The position numbers were made by a program, and so were the translations under genes. Of a stretch of 64,000 nt of DNA, positions 39,479 to 53,820 are shown piece by piece. The number at the start of each line of letters is the position of its first letter. Position 1 is the first letter of the stretch. Origin of the DNA: Pontederia crassipes (lineage: Eukaryota; Streptophyta; Magnoliopsida; Commelinales; Pontederiaceae); NCBI GenBank assembly GCA_030549335.1, contig CM060188.1, forward strand, positions 2,604,001 to 2,668,000, read 5' to 3'. The notes beneath the pieces are model-generated. The model did no database searches, was not told the origin of the DNA, and worked only from the letters and a program-made list of their open reading frames with translations.

Positions 39479-41845
39479 GCCTCAAGATCTTGTCACGTGG
39501 CGAAATATCGATCTTTCTTTGACTCTTTCGTCAACTCAAATGGTCAAAAAAAGTGACACGTAAGCGAAAGATTTTAATAAATAAAATAATACAACAATAA
39601 AAGAGAATGGAAAAGCAAAATCGATAAAAGTTCGTCAAACTATTTCGGTATGAAGCAAAGTGCGAAAGCCAAAGATACATCCAATTGTCTCAATATGAGA
39701 TAAACAAATGTAAGGTATTAGTACTAGACATAGAAAAGCCTGACATAATATGTCCCATTCAAATATATGTATCACTTAATATAAGGTAAAAATATGCAAC
39801 TCATACTGGACTCAACCATGACCATGTGCACATGCCACCCGAACTGCAGTCGCCGCACACAAATCAACACGTCATGCGTCATTATCATATACCTGTGGAG
39901 ATCACACAGGGAGCAAGCTCAATTAACATAAAGTTAAGTGTGAGTTCGTATAAATCATAAATAAATTATGTCAGAATAAGCATGAAATAAACATATAGTC
40001 AAATGTAAGAGTTCATGCATTTTCATTTCTTTTCTTTTCCATGTTCGTTTTCGTGTTAATTGTTCTTCGTGTTCATAGTTCTTGTTCATATTCGCATTCA
40101 TAAGGACGAAGTCCTTTCTTTAATCTTTTGATCATTCATTCTTTCGTCATATTCATACATTGGAAGAGCTCTTCTTCTTTCTTTCAGGGAATACCGTTTT
40201 CAGGTACGCAAGAGTGCAACTATCTAGACCAAAGTGAGCCAGTGGAAGATCAGTGCCATGGCCAGCCCTGTCGGATAAGATGACATCGTACAAGGTGAAA
40301 ACATCAATAGGAAAAAACTCCCATTTATATAGACAATGGTAATCCTTTATCGTTCATGGACCTCTTTCAATCCGTGGATTGATCAAGGTCGTCGAGAGCC
40401 TTCCATCTTTAAGTTCATCTTATTCGATTTCAATCAGGTGGACAAAAGCTTATGAAATAAGGGGGTTTCGATTAAAGTCGCATTCTTCCTGTCCACATAT
40501 TGGACGCCCGAAAGTCGAGTGGTCATTCGCTTTAGGTCCATTCAGCGATCTCCCGAAGAGAAACAAACAGTCGTTCATCAATCGACCGAAAGGGAAACGA
40601 TCAACAATTTTGTATTCATACTTTATTCATTTCATAGAGATTCATAATGGTTCAAAATCATTCTTCATAGTAGTTCATAAGGATCATGATCATTCTCTAT
40701 TCATGTTTCGATCCAGAGACATAATCATATCAATATTGCAATTCATCGGTTTGGTATTGTCATGGAGGTAAATAATGATTTCATAAGCATAATTAACATT
40801 ACAAACATGTTTGATATCAAGTACGTGAATCAGGGGTCTAAATCATGAAAATCATTATTCTATTAGTCAAAACCTGAGCAAGTGTAGGTAGAACCCGGGC
40901 CAACTTTCGACGAGAATTATCTCGGAAAAATTTGAGTAAAAACCCGGGTCGAGTCTGGGTCATACTTGGGTCAAGTTGGGACATAATGAGGTCGAGACGA
41001 TCGTCTCGTCCAATCATCTTTCTCACAACAAATCTGAGCCGGGTCACAATAAACCCGGGTCGGGTTACGTGTTTGTTGCAGAGCTCGGAGTTCCGCGTTA
41101 ATGGCGGATCTAGGCTGAGTTCGGTGGAACTCGGTCCGGACTAGCATAACCTAGGCCCGGTTCTAGTGAGCTCAGGCTGATTTCTATCATGCAGGAAAAC
41201 AAATGCAATACATAAAAACTTATCACATTAAGAGCATGAACAAAAGCATCATTTAACTATCTAAAATAATTCGTAAACAGATCTATCAATCTGTCTTATA
41301 CTAATTCATGTTTACCATATGAATCATTCGGCCGGGTTCCAGAATTTGCAGAAAATAGGTTCTAATTTTATGGATATCATATAGCGTGATAGCAGGGATT
41401 TTTCGTGTAACTAAAACCTTAGAGACATGCTTCACCTCATCCAGAAGCTAATCTATGAAGAAGATCCCGAAAACACACCTTAAAACCTATGCTTTCTGGT
41501 TGTTCTTTGTTGGCTCTAGCTCCGACCGTCCCCTGCTACTCCCACATCGCTTGCACCAAGGGCTCGGCATCATTCCTTCGCTCTCTGGCCGCGCACAACA
41601 ACAAACGCACAATTGGAATGAGGAAAAAATGGAGTGGACAATGGAAGAAGAAGAAGGGGCTGGAGGTTTTAAGGAGGTGGAAGTGTCCCTTGGCCTCCCT
41701 GCCTCTCTGTTTCATGACCGGCCGGTACCATTGATGAGGGGAGAGGAAGAGATAGAGCATAGCTGTCTCTTCGTCTCCTCTCCCTCTCCCTCTGCCCTTT
41801 CCCTTTTTTGTTTGTTTTTTTAAGTCGTGGCATTACAATAATAGA
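39479..41845 (+). mobile_element. Older copy of the large LTR family
   Basis: Collinear with 41898-44652. Shared landmarks: gtggcgaaatatc near the left end, the cataa...gtgtgagttc block, the ggtcgagacgatcgtctcg hairpin, repeated acccgggtcgag words, and an end similar to ttaca. It is clearly more diverged than the copy beside it, and I found no matching target duplications. Confidence 0.65.
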
Positions 41846-41892
41846 GCAAAAAATAAAAACCTTGTTTTTTGAGGAAACTAACAACACGAGCA

Positions 41893-44657
41893 ATTAATGT
41901 AGCATCCCAAAATTTGACTTCGTCACATGGCGAAATATCCTTTCGGTCGCTACTTTGTTCGATCTTTAGTTGACTCTTCCGTTGACCCAGTGGTCAAGAA
42001 ACACGACATGTAAGTGAAAGACTCAATAATAAAATAATACAACAATAAAAGAGGAATGCAGAAGTCAAGTGATAAAATTACGTCAAACTGTCTCGATATT
42101 AAGCAAAGTGTGGAAGCAAGAAATACATCAAAGTGTCTTGTATGAGAAACTATCTCAAGATTAAGCAGAAGGGCGGAAGCAAAAAGGTACATCCATCTGC
42201 CTCAGTGTGAGGTGACCGAAAGAAGAGCACTAGTACTAAACATAAAAAAGTCTACGATCAGCCATGACCCGACATGTCCCATCCAAAAAGATACGCCATC
42301 TAACATAACACAAAAACATGCGACTCATACTGGACTCGACCAAGACCATGTGCACGTGCCACTCGAACGGCAGTCATCGCACACACAGCAACACATCACG
42401 CATCGCCATCAAGTACCCGCGAGGATCACACAAGGGAGCAAGCTCACCCATTAGCATAAAGCTAAGTGTGAGTTCATATAAATTATAGATCAATTCTGTC
42501 AGAATAAGCATAAGGTGGTCATATAATGAAATGAAAGAGTGAATCATATATAGAGTGAAATCGATGAAGAGAAACGTGATTCATGCCTTTTCATTTCCTT
42601 TCATTTCCTTATTCTTTTCCATGTTCATTTTGTGTTCATTATTCATATTCTTAGTTCTTATTCGTATTCGTGGTTCATATTCATATTCATAAGGATGAAG
42701 TCCTTCCTTTAATCTTTTGGCCATTCATTCTTTCATACTTTCAAACTTTAGATGAGCTCTTCTTTCTTTTAGGGAATAACATTATAGGTACATCAATGTG
42801 CAACTATTTAGACCATGATGGGTCATTGAGTGATCAGTACCACGATCAGCTCCGTTGAGTAGGATGACCTCGCGCAAGGTGAAAACATCTTTAAGGGAGA
42901 GACTCCCATCTAGATAGGGAAAATGATAACTTGTGAAGAAGTGTCTTGCACAAGGCTGTCATAACTTCCCCCATCATAAGTGGACCTCTCTTTCAATCCG
43001 TAGATTGAGCAAGGTCGTATGGAGCATAGCTCCGAATCATCTTTAAATTCATATCATTTGATTTTAATCAGGTGGACGGAAGTTTATCAAATCAGGGGGT
43101 CGATTAAAGTCCTATTCTTCCATAAACATATCGGATGCCCAAAAGTCGAGCAATCGTCCAATTTAAGTCCATGCAGTGGTCATCTGAAAGAGAAGCGTAC
43201 GTCCATTTATCCATGTTCCACGGTCGATCGGAAAGGAGAGCAGTCATCCAATTGTCGGTATTCTAAGGTCAATCGAAAGGGAGAGCAGTCGCCCAATTGT
43301 CAGTACTCAACGGTCAACCGAAAGGGAGAGTCGTCGGCCATTCTTTTCATTTTTGTTCATTTCATAGGGGTTCATCATAGTTCGTAATCATTCTTCATGA
43401 TTGTTCATAAGTATCATGGTCATTTTTTTTTCGTGTTTTCAATAGAGAATCATAATCATATTGATATAACATTCTATGAGTTCAATTTAGTCATGAGGGG
43501 TAAGTACAAATCTATTGAGCATAATTAGCATTTCAAACAAATTTGGAAGCAAGTACGTAAATCAGGGGTAATAAATCATAATATCATCATTCTGATGATT
43601 AGAATTCGGGCCGATTATAGGTGGAACCCGGACCGAGTTCTGATGAATCAGTCTCGAAAGAATCAGAGTGGAAAACTAGGACCGGGTTGAGGTCATACCT
43701 AGGCCAAGTTGGAGCGCGATCAGGTCCAGACAATCGTCTCGCTCGATCATCTTCTCCGCGACAAACCCGGGTCGGGTTAGGAGTAACCTGGTCGGGTCAC
43801 TAATTCGCTCGGAGCTCGAGCTCCACATTAATGACGGATCTGGGCCGAGTCAAGGGCGAACTCGGTCCGGGTCGGTCTAATTCGGGCTGGGTTCTTATTA
43901 CTTAGAAACTACTTGAGTTTTCAGAGTTCGATCATTTCGTTTCCTCCAAGTTTGTGTGTATCATGCATAGGCATCACAAGTTTATAGCATAGTATAAAGC
44001 ATCATATGATCATCTAAATTCGTCTACACATGCATTGTCTAAGCAATTCCAAATCTAAGTACTAAACATTCGAACTAGTTGCTAGAGTTCTCAGAAACGA
44101 ATCAGAGATTTGCAAGAGTCTACATGTTACGTTTTCTAAGCATGCAAGCAGGGATTATCGTCTAACTATACGTCCTTAGAACATGCATAGCTTCGTCGAG
44201 AATCCAAGCTATGAAATAGATCCCAAAATCGCACCTTAACACCTATGTTGTCGGTTCATCCTTGCGGTGTTTGTTCTCAGCTCCACCGTTGTTGTCCGTC
44301 GTCTCCTGCGTCGAACGAAGCTGCCGCCGACCTTCTGTGATCCTTTGGTAGTGACCCACACGAGTACGAGCAGGGTGAGAGGGAGAACGAAGAGAAAATG
44401 CGAGGGAAGGGGAAGGAGTCGGGATCCCTATAGAAAAGATCCGACCTTTGACCTTCCCTCTCGGAGGAGGAGAAGATCCTGCGGTAGGTGCTTCTGCCAT
44501 GGTTCCAGGAACTTTTGCCATGGGAAGTACAAACGACAGGGAGAGAGAAGAGTGGAAGGGAAGAAGAAACGAAAAAGACAAATGGAAGGAGGAAGGGCTT
44601 GGCCGAAATCCTTCAGCTTCTTTTTTTTTCCTTTTTTGGATGGTGTGTTACAATTAA
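41893..44657 (+). mobile_element. Large solo LTR (2,755 bp) with 5 bp target duplication
   Basis: The body 41898-44652 begins tgtagcatcc and ends gtgtgttaca. Perfect 5 bp duplications attaa lie at 41893-41897 and 44653-44657. No primer-binding site or gag-pol follows inside. It contains Arg/Gly-rich low-complexity frames that are not genes. It ends 130 bp downstream of the stop codon of the left VAP27-like copy. Its right part was included in the tandem duplication. Confidence 0.82.
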
Positions 44658-45527
44658 TCAATACACGATAACACAAACAATATGAATAGTCATGCATTTC
44701 ATTTTAAATATATATGATATTGACAAAACAGGAAAGTCATAGTTGTCTGCATGCTCAGAAGAACTAAGAACAGTATGCTTATTATTGCTTGATCTGTTCA
44801 CGTACCTCCAATTTTTCCTCTTCTTTTACAGCATCTGCAGATGCACTAGTTTCCTGATATAGTGCATCAAGTGCATTGTGAATAGATCGGCTAACAAATC
44901 CCTTCGCCGAAACAACCAAAACAAATTCACTGAACTATGCATGGGAAACTTACAGCATGTGATTCAAGGGCACACGGATCATGCGATGAACATGAAGAGC
45001 TTTCAGCAACTGGTGACATAAAGAGAACCCTCATGTTTTGTTCAAAAACTTTCTCCGAAGATTCTTCGAACTACAAAAGATTTTATATCCATGTAGAAAA
45101 CACATTGATATGTGCGTACTTGCATGAGATATTAGGAAATTCTAACACAATTCCAGCATGATTTGTCAACAAGTCCTGGAAGATAAACGAGTACCATATT
45201 CTTAATGATGTGCTTCTCAATATCGTATTCATGGACGACGATTTTCTTGATCAGAATCTTATCCTCGCACTGCATGTCCGAAGGAGCTTTCTCTGGTGCC
45301 CTCGTTGTCACTGAATAATTAAGACATTTGCATCTTAGGACAAGTGAAGAGTTGCAAATTTTGCATGCCAAGAATTAAACTTTGCAATGCGTAGACGCTG
45401 TAGAAGTTACCTGTGACATAGCATGTGGATCGAGGCATCACAATGCCATAATTGGGGATTACACAGTAATTCTCAGGCTTCATCGCCCTGAGCTATACTT
45501 CAAAGTAAACAACAACAGCAATAACAA

Positions 45528-45682
<155 letters not shown>

Positions 45683-45857
45683 ATCATTTTTTCACACGAA
45701 AGTTCCAATTTGTAATCATAACACGCACAAAGCGATAATGTGTTTTTGCTGAGATCTAAAAACTTTATCCAAAATTTCATTTGTCTGAAGGGTATGTTTT
45801 TATTGATTCTATAATTTTATAATTGGTCAATACATCATTCTACTTTGCAAACGGCAG

Positions 45858-45890
45858 TTTTTTTTTTTTTTGGGGGGGGGGGGGGGGGGG
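45858..45890. repeat. Poly-T/poly-G junction tract
   Basis: About 14 T followed by about 19 G. The duplicate site in unit B (about 52481-52493) has only about 9 T and 4 G. Confidence 0.9.
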
Positions 45891-46742
45891 TTAAAATTCA
45901 TCCAAAGTTTAAATAAAAAATCTGAAATTTAGAATTGACTTAGGTGTTAAGTTTTAAATTTCTTTTCTTAAGTTTTTACTATTTTTCTTAAAGTTTCTAA
46001 TCGGAGGAAAAATAAATCATACTGTGTGTAGCGTCCTTTTATTATTTTGATTGAATGAAAAAGATAAAAAAATATAAACAAATAGAAAAGTGGAACTGAT
46101 TACATAATTGGTTTATTTCATCCGACTGATATATATTCATAAAAACGAATCAGCGAATATGTACCAGGAATCCTTTCTTTTTCGAGATTAAGAAAACTTT
46201 TGAAACATAAAATGAGTTAACCCAAGAAACATTTTTTTTTGAAAAAATGCACATGAAAACATTCAGACTGAGAAGCAAGAAGATAAACTTTACCTTGAAT
46301 GCAAAGATTCCGTCGGTCTTGGTACACAGGTCGAACGTTCACAATGTCTTCTTTATTAGCTCGACAACCAAAATAAATAAATAAATAAATAAATATAGAT
46401 ATAGATATAGACACAAATATGTTGAAAATATTGCATCTAAAATTGATGAAATCTAATACAATGAAAAAAAGAAGATGAACATTATATAGATTTAACGTGA
46501 AAGAAATATTTAAATAAACAATAGATAATATAAAATTTTAATCTTCATATGTAACGTTCAACTCCTTAGATCTTCATTTTTTTTCTTCTTATTTCTTTCT
46601 TTCACAATTTTAGACACATGGTACAAGACGCATCAACAAAATAGATATGAAAATTGAGGAAGGACTCATAGGGAAATTTGAAGTCTAAGGGGTCGACTTC
46701 CGACGGCACCTCCTCGGAATCCATCTCCAATGGCGAAGCCAT

Positions 46743-47745
46743 GAATCGTGAACTGCTGCTTTACCTTCTGGGGCCAAAATTACCCATTAAGTAAAGAAAC
46801 AACAAATTCAATTGACCACTTCTTACTTCGTTTTTGTTAATTTAATCTCTCACATGACGAATGTGTTGTAGAAAAGTGAGGTCTATTTGACGTCAGGGTG
46901 GATAGGAAACTTAATAATACAACTAATTAGGATGTAGCTGGCCAGTCACTTCATGACTTGATTTTTTTTACTATATTTTATCTTTTTCTTTTGACTTTAA
47001 ATGTCATGATAACTTAAGTCTATTAATGATTTTTAGTTATGAATAACTCATAGTTATTTTTAAATTTTAAAAGTCACATATCTTATATCCTCTTGATTTT
47101 ATTAATAAGTCATTATTAGTTTTGAATTTGACAGATCACATATGTCAATCATGTGATCTTTAATTATTATTTAGAGTATTTATTCTCTTCTCTTTTTTTT
47201 GAATTAATTTTAGTATTTCTGTTTGACTTCATGCATAATAAACTTATTTAATGAAAAATATGATAACTTAAATCTATTAATTATTTTAGTTAATGATGAC
47301 AAGTGATATTTTTTCAATTTAAAAAGTAATATATCTTTTATCTAGTTAACTCCATTAATTACTTTTAATCCATTGTTCATTTTATTTTTTATTCTCCTTT
47401 TTGAATGATCTTGATATTTCTCTTTGACTTGATGCATTATGATAAGTTAAATCTAAAGTCATAATTATCTTTTTTTTTTTAAAAAAAAAGGTCACATATC
47501 TTATGTTTACTTAACTCCATTAATTGTTTTTTTTTCTTAATATGAAGAGTCATAATTATTTTTTAATTTGAAAGATCACATAAGTTAACATCTTTAATTA
47601 TTATTTAGAGTAGGATATTAAAATTTTGTTTCCATTATTTTTTCTTCTTCCTTTTTAATTGTTCTAATATTTCTATTTAACTTCATGGGAAACTTATCCA
47701 ATGATAAATTATGATAATTTAAATCTATTAATTATTTAGGGAATA
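46743..47745. other. AT-rich downstream block of unit A
   Basis: Upstream region of the left VAP27-like copy, then T-rich sequence with repeated attaattattt phrases. It is duplicated at 53324-53550 and 56440-57230. No gene seen. Confidence 0.6.
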
Positions 47746-50700
47746 AAAGAGCCCTTCTTTCTTTTAGGGAATACCATTGCAGGCACAACAAGTGCAACTA
47801 TTTAGACTATCATGGGACAATGAGTGATCAATGTCACGGACAACTCCGTCGAGTGGGATGACCTCGCACAAGGTGAAAACATCCGTAAGAGAGAGACTCC
47901 CATCTAAATATGACAAATGGCAACCCGTGAAGAAGTGCCTCGTACAAGGCTGTCATAAGTTAACATCATAAGTGGACCTCTTTTTCAATTCGTAGATTAA
48001 TAAAGGCCGTATGAAGCATAACCCCGAGTCATTTTTAAATTCATATAATTTGATTTCAATTAAGTGGACAGAAGCTTATCAAATCACGGGGTTTGATTAA
48101 AGTCATCTTCTTCCATCCACATATCGGACGCCCGAAAGTCAAGCGGTCGTTTGATTTAAGTCGGTGCAGTGGTCGTCTAAACGAGAAGCAGACATCCGTT
48201 TATTCATGTTCCATAGTTGATCGAAAAGGAGAGTGCTCGCCCAGTTGTTCGTATTCAGCGATCAACCAAAAGGGAGAGCGGTCGTCCAGTTGTCGATATT
48301 CAACGGTCAATCGAAAGGGAGAGCAATCGACCATTTTTTCATTCTTGTTTATTTCATAGGGGTTCATCATAGTTCGTAATCATTTCTTCATGATCGTTCA
48401 TAAGGATCATGGTCATTCTTTGTTCATGTTTTCGATAGAGAATCATAATCAAATTGATATAACATTCGATGAGTTCAGTTCAGTCATGAAGGGTAAGTAC
48501 AGATCTATTGAGCATAATTAGCATTTCAAACAGAACCCGGACTGTTTATAGGTGGAACCCGGGCCGAGTTCTAATGAATCCGTCTCGAAAGAATCAAAGT
48601 GGAAAACTCGGGCCGGGTCGAGGTCATACCCGGGTCTAGTTGGAGCGTGATCGGGTCGAGACAATCATCTCGCCCGATCATCTTCTCCGAGACAAACTCG
48701 AGCTAGGTCGGGAGTAACCCAGGTGATGCATGCAAAACATAACATATAATTAGCCATGCATTTAATCACATTTCGATTCATTTTCATATAACATGCATCA
48801 TTTTATGATCTTATTTGCATTAATTTTATGAAAATGAAAATCTAACCAAATTCTATTATTGTAGAATATTGAAGATAATTAAGTCAGGAATCCACAAAAA
48901 TAAATGGCACTCAAATCGGAGTTAAAACAGAGTCAGAAAGTGCAAATTAGTGAATGCTGCCAGACTTAATCGAATATAACGGGTCGTTATATGATCGTAA
49001 CGGTCGTAATAGTAGAGGCGTGAACAACCCATTACGGTCCATTAAAAGACCCAGTTTTGAGTCAAAATTTGATTTGAATATTGTAAGGGCCGTTAAATTC
49101 AAGTTATGGGCCGTTACGAAGGTTATTTTCAAACTTTCTTCGACTTTTCTTAAGGATTTCAAGTCCAGATCGAACACAAACTTTATCTTAAGTCTCAGGG
49201 ATGATTAGGAAATATATTTACTCATATTTGAAGAAGTTTTGGATGATTTTAAAAACCTATCAAAGTCTATTCCGAATTTATTTATTTTAACATGAAAAGA
49301 TTTTGAATCAAACTGAAACTCTACCGGAACTCTTGGACCTCTGGAGGCTATAAATAAAGGCCCTAGAATACAGAAAAAATGGGTGCTTGGTGGTGCTTGA
49401 GACCTGGGAGCCGTGCTACATTGCAGAAGAAGAATTTCAGAATTTTTATTGTTTGTTCGGGAGAATATGCATAGCAACTCAGCGCGTGTACTTTACAGCG
49501 ATCCAGAGATCATCGAAGGCGAAGAATTCTGTCTTCTACCTATTGTTTGGATGCTCTTTACCCATACTTTGTATGTCCAATTAATTTTGTAATAAAGATT
49601 ATTAATCTTTTCAAAAAAACTGCATGAACTCGGTTGTTAGATTTGAATTAATATAGTTATTTTAAATTCTTTTGATTATGATTGTTGTGCTTAATGCTTT
49701 TTACTGAGGTTATTATATTATGAGATAAGACTACAAACTATATCTGGAGTGGTTAGTTTTAGAATTTAATAATTTTCAACGAATCGATTTTTAACTTAAA
49801 GTTGAAGCAATCATAACACAAATTTAGTAACTCATCGTTTGTACTAGATTCTATGAGGTATATCAGTTTTTACCCAGTAAGGATAACTGTTAGTTTATGA
49901 CTTACAACTTAATACATCTTAATATCTTTCTTAACTGAAAGTTAACTCAACATTTGTGATCCTAAGTTTTGCAAGACTTAAGATAATTTGATTTACTCAG
50001 CGTAGATGTCAATAATTTAAGTAATCCTAATCCGTCTTAAGAACTTGACTTGTTTATTATTGTTATAATTCAATCATCATCGTGATTCATGTTAGTAAAT
50101 CATTCATAATTCTTAGGCTCAACACCAATTTATTTTATTTTCTATTATTTAATTTTCTGCACATTTATTTTTTATATATGTACAAAACATTTTTCTTCTC
50201 CTAGTAGATTATTAAGATAGATTAAATTTAACTAGTTCCTCGTGAATTCGACACTCTACTCTCTACTTTATTATTTGATACGACTAGTGCACTTGCTAGC
50301 AAATTTATTTGTTATAAATTTACTGCATCACCAAGTCGGATCACTAGTTCGCTCGGAGCTCGAGCTCCACGTTAACGACGGAACTGAGTCGAGTCAAGGG
50401 CAAACTCGGTCCGGGTCGGTCTAACTCGGGTTGGGTTATAGAGAATTCAGGCCGAATTCTTATTACGCAGAAATTGCGTGAGTTTTCAAAGTTCGATCAT
50501 TTCATTTCCTCCAAGATTGTGTGTATCATGCATAGGCATCACAAGTTTATAACATGGTATAAAACATCATATGATTATCTAAATTTGTCTACACATGCAT
50601 CATCTAAGCAATTCCAAATCTACGTACTAAACATTTGAACTAGTTCCTAGAGTTCATAAAAATGAATCAGAGATTTGCAAGAGTCTACATGTTACGTTTT

Positions 50701-51181
50701 CTAAGCATGCAAGCAGGGATTATCGTCTAACTACGTCCTTAGAACAATAGATTCGTCGAGAATCCATACTATGCAATAGATCCCGAAATCACACCTTAAC
50801 GTCTACGCTCTCGGCTCGTCCTCTGCTCCGCCGCTGCCATTCGTGTTCATCTCCTGCGTCGAATGAAGCTGTCGAGGACCTCTTCTTGTCCTCTGATAGT
50901 GACCCACACGAGTACGAGCAGGGTGAGAGGGAGAATGAAGAGGAAACAGAAGGGAAGGGGAAGGACTCGGGATCCTTATAGAAAAGATCTGAACATTGGC
51001 CTTCCCTTTGGGAGGAGGAGAAGATCATGTGGCAGGAGCTTCTGCCATGGTGCCAAGAGCTTTTGCCATGGGAAGTCCAAACGACAGGGAGAAAGAAGAG
51101 TGGAAGAGAAGAAGAAACAACAAGAAAAAAACAAATGGGAGGAGGAATCTTCTTCTTATTTTTTTTGAACAGTGTGTTACA
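47746..51181 (+). mobile_element. 5'-truncated duplicate of the large LTR, interrupted by another LTR
   Basis: Equivalent to 42752-44652. Its left 0.85 kb is missing because the duplication breakpoint lies inside the LTR. The sequence is split at 48723/50331 by a nested LTR and ends gtgtgttaca next to attaatcaatac, exactly as in unit A. Confidence 0.8.
48719..50335 (+). mobile_element. Nested solo LTR (1,607 bp)
   Basis: The body 48724-50330 starts TGATGCA and ends TGCATCA (perfect 7 bp inverted ends). The flanking pentamers are ccagg and ccaag (4 of 5 identical). Deleting it restores continuity with unit A (gtaacc...tcggatcac). A ctataaataaaggccc TATA region near 49350, the cctcgtgaattcgacactc phrase and a late gtgcacttgctagc motif are typical of plant LTRs. 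No internal genes. Confidence 0.82.
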
Positions 51182-51302
51182 ATTAATCAATACAATAACG
51201 CAAACAATATGAATAGTCATGCATTTCGCTTTAAATATATGTGATCTTGACGAAACATGAAAACTAGAGTTGGCTGCATGCTCAGAAGAACTAAAAAGCT
51301 TA

Positions 51303-52234
51303 TTATTGCTTGATCTGTTCACGTACCTCCAATTTTTCCTCTTGTTTTACAGCATCCGCTGATGCACTAGTTTCCTGATATAGTACGTCAAGTGCATTGT
51401 GAATAGATCGGCTAACAAATCCCTTCTCCGAAACAACCAAAACAAATCCACTGAACTGTGCATGGGAATAAACTTACAGCATGTGATTCAAGGGCACACA
51501 GTTTATGCGATGAACATGAAGAGCTTTCAGCAACTGGTGACGTATAGTGAACCGGCCTCTTGATTGAAACACAAACTTTCTCGGAGGATTCTTCGAGCTA
51601 CAAAAGATTTTATATCCATTTAGAAAACACTTTGATATGTGCGTACTTGCATGATATTCGGAAATTCTATCACAATTGCCAACAGGATTTGTCAACAAGT
51701 CCAGAAAGATGAAACAGTACCTTATCCTTAATGATGTGCTTCTCAATATCGTATTCATGGACGACGATGCTCTGGATCAGAAACTTATCCTCGCACTGCA
51801 TATCCGAAGGAGCTTTCTTTGGGGCCATTGTTGTCACTGAATAATTAAGACATTTGCCTCTTAGGACAAGTGAAGAGTTGCAACTTTTGCATGCCAGGAA
51901 TTAAACTTTGCAGCGCACAGATGCTGTAGAGGTTACCTATGACATTGCGTGTGGATCGGGGCCTCACAATGCCATGACTGGGGAGTACATTGTAATTCTC
52001 AATCTTCGTCGACTTGAGCTATACTTGAAAGTAAACAACAACAAAATAATAATAATAATAATATTAATAATAATAATAATAATAATGTATCATTTTTTCA
52101 CACGAAAGTTTCAATTTGTAATCGTAACACGCACAAAACGATAATGTGTTTTTGCTGAGATCTAAAAACTTTATCCAAAATTCCATTTGTCTGAGGGGTA
52201 TGTTTTTATTGATTCTATAATAAGTAAACAACAA

Positions 52235-52304
<70 letters not shown>

Positions 52305-53323
52305 TATCATTTTTTCACACGAAAGTTTCAATTTGTAATCATAACACGCACAAAACGATAATGTGTTTTTGCTGAGATCTAAAAACTTTATCCAAAATTC
52401 CATTTGTCTGAGGGGTATGTTTTTATTGATTCTATAATTTTATAATTGGTCAACGCATCATTCTACTTTCCAAACGGCAGTTTTTTTTTGGGGTTAAAAT
52501 TCATCCAAAGTTTAAATAAAAAAATTTGAAATTTAGAATTGACTTAGGTGTTAAATTTTTAATTTCTTTTCTTAAGTTTTTACTATTTTTCTTAAAGTTT
52601 TTAATCGGAGGAAAAAGTGTGTAGCCTCCTTTTATTATTTTGATTGGATGCAAAAGATAAAAAATATAAACAAAATAGAAAAGTGGAACTGATTACATAA
52701 TTGGTTTATTTCGTCCGACTGATATATATTCATAAAATGAATAAGCGAATTATGTACCAGGAATCCTTTCTTTTCCGAGATTAAGAAAACTTTTGAAACA
52801 TAAAATGAGTTAACCCAAGAAACATTTTTTTTTTTAAAAAAAATGCACATGAAAACATTCAGACTGAGAAGCAAGAAGATAAACTTTACCTTGAATGCAA
52901 CGATTCCAGCGGTCTTGTTAGACAGTCGGAGCGTGCACGACGTCTTCTTCTTCTCTGGATCGACTGCCTCAGAGCCAAAAAATAAATAAATATAGGTATA
53001 TAGACACAAATATGTTGGAAATATTGCATCGAAAATTCATGAAATCTAAGACAATGGAAAAAAAAAGATGAACACATGAAAGAAACATTTACCATTATCG
53101 TTGGAAGAAATTTCATTATGATGATAAAATCCATCATAGATCTTCATTCTTTTTCTTCTTATTTCTTTCTTTCACAATTTGAGACACATGATACATAATT
53201 TAAGATGCATCAATAAAATAATAGATACGAAAAATTGAGGAAGGACTCACGGGAAAATTTGAGATCCAAGGGGTCGACTTCCAGCGGCACCTCCTCAGAA
53301 TCCATCTCCAATGGGGAAGCCAT
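51303..53323 (-). CDS. VAP27-like MSP-domain protein, right copy, open reading frame intact
   Basis: Six exons: 53251-53323, 52890-52963, 51937-52018, 51721-51836, 51478-51597, 51303-51455. Every intron is GT-AG and all phases agree, giving 205 residues. The MSP domain covers about residues 20-140: EKKKTSCTLRLSNKTAGIVA, GIVRPRSTRNVIVTTMAP, KKAPSDMQCEDKFLIQSIVV. MSP domains of VAP proteins bind FFAT-type peptides and organise ER membrane contacts. The usual C-terminal coiled coil and transmembrane anchor are absent; the protein ends EEKLEVREQIKQ, so it would be soluble unless another exon is spliced in (GTACGT after KLE is a possible donor). Some MSP residues differ from consensus. Expression is not shown. 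Confidence 0.8.
52031..52437. repeat. Local tandem duplication inside intron 2 of the right copy
   Basis: A block of about 200 bp (agtaaacaacaa, AAT array, gtatcattttttcacacgaa, through gggtatgtttttattgattc) occurs twice in tandem. AAT arrays are at 52045-52086 and 52236-52303. The left gene copy has this block once. Confidence 0.85.
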
Positions 53324-53820
53324 GAATCATGAACTGCTGCTTTACCTTCTGGAGCCAAAATTACCCATTAAGTAAAGAAACAACTAATTCAATTGACTAC
53401 TTCTTAATTCATTTTTGTTAATTCAATCTCTCACATCACATGACGAATGTGTCGTAGAAAAGTGAGGTCTATTTGACGTGAGGGTGCATAGGAAACTTAA
53501 GACCAACGCAAGCACAGTCATTAATGTACATGTATAATAATACAAATTAATTTGAGTGGTCCGGTGGAAAGATGTAATATGGGTGGAAAGGTCAAAAAGG
53601 TGTAATATGATGTCCCCCGAAGTCAAAAAGGTGTAATAATGTCCCCCGAAGTTAAAGTTATTTGGGTGGTCTGGTGGAAAGGTCAAAAAGGGGTGAGAAT
53701 AAAAAAATCATGTAAATATGTTTTTTTTATCTAATATGGGTGAGTTAACTTTTGCCTTTTTGACAAATAAAAAAGAAATATGTTGCTAGGGACACGGAGG
53801 GTGAGAATACTATAGAGAAC

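Noticed and set aside
41455..41823. A 122-codon gene at the end of the older large LTR
   Set aside because: Collinear with LTR-end sequence in the other copies, where the frame is not conserved.
43019..43387. Frame with repeated RKGEQSSNC-type text, also at 48093-48359
   Set aside because: Short tandem repeats inside the large LTR; the frame is not preserved between copies.
50789..51322. Minus-strand frame of 177 codons
   Set aside because: It runs along LTR end sequence into VAP exon 6 in the wrong frame; no domain.
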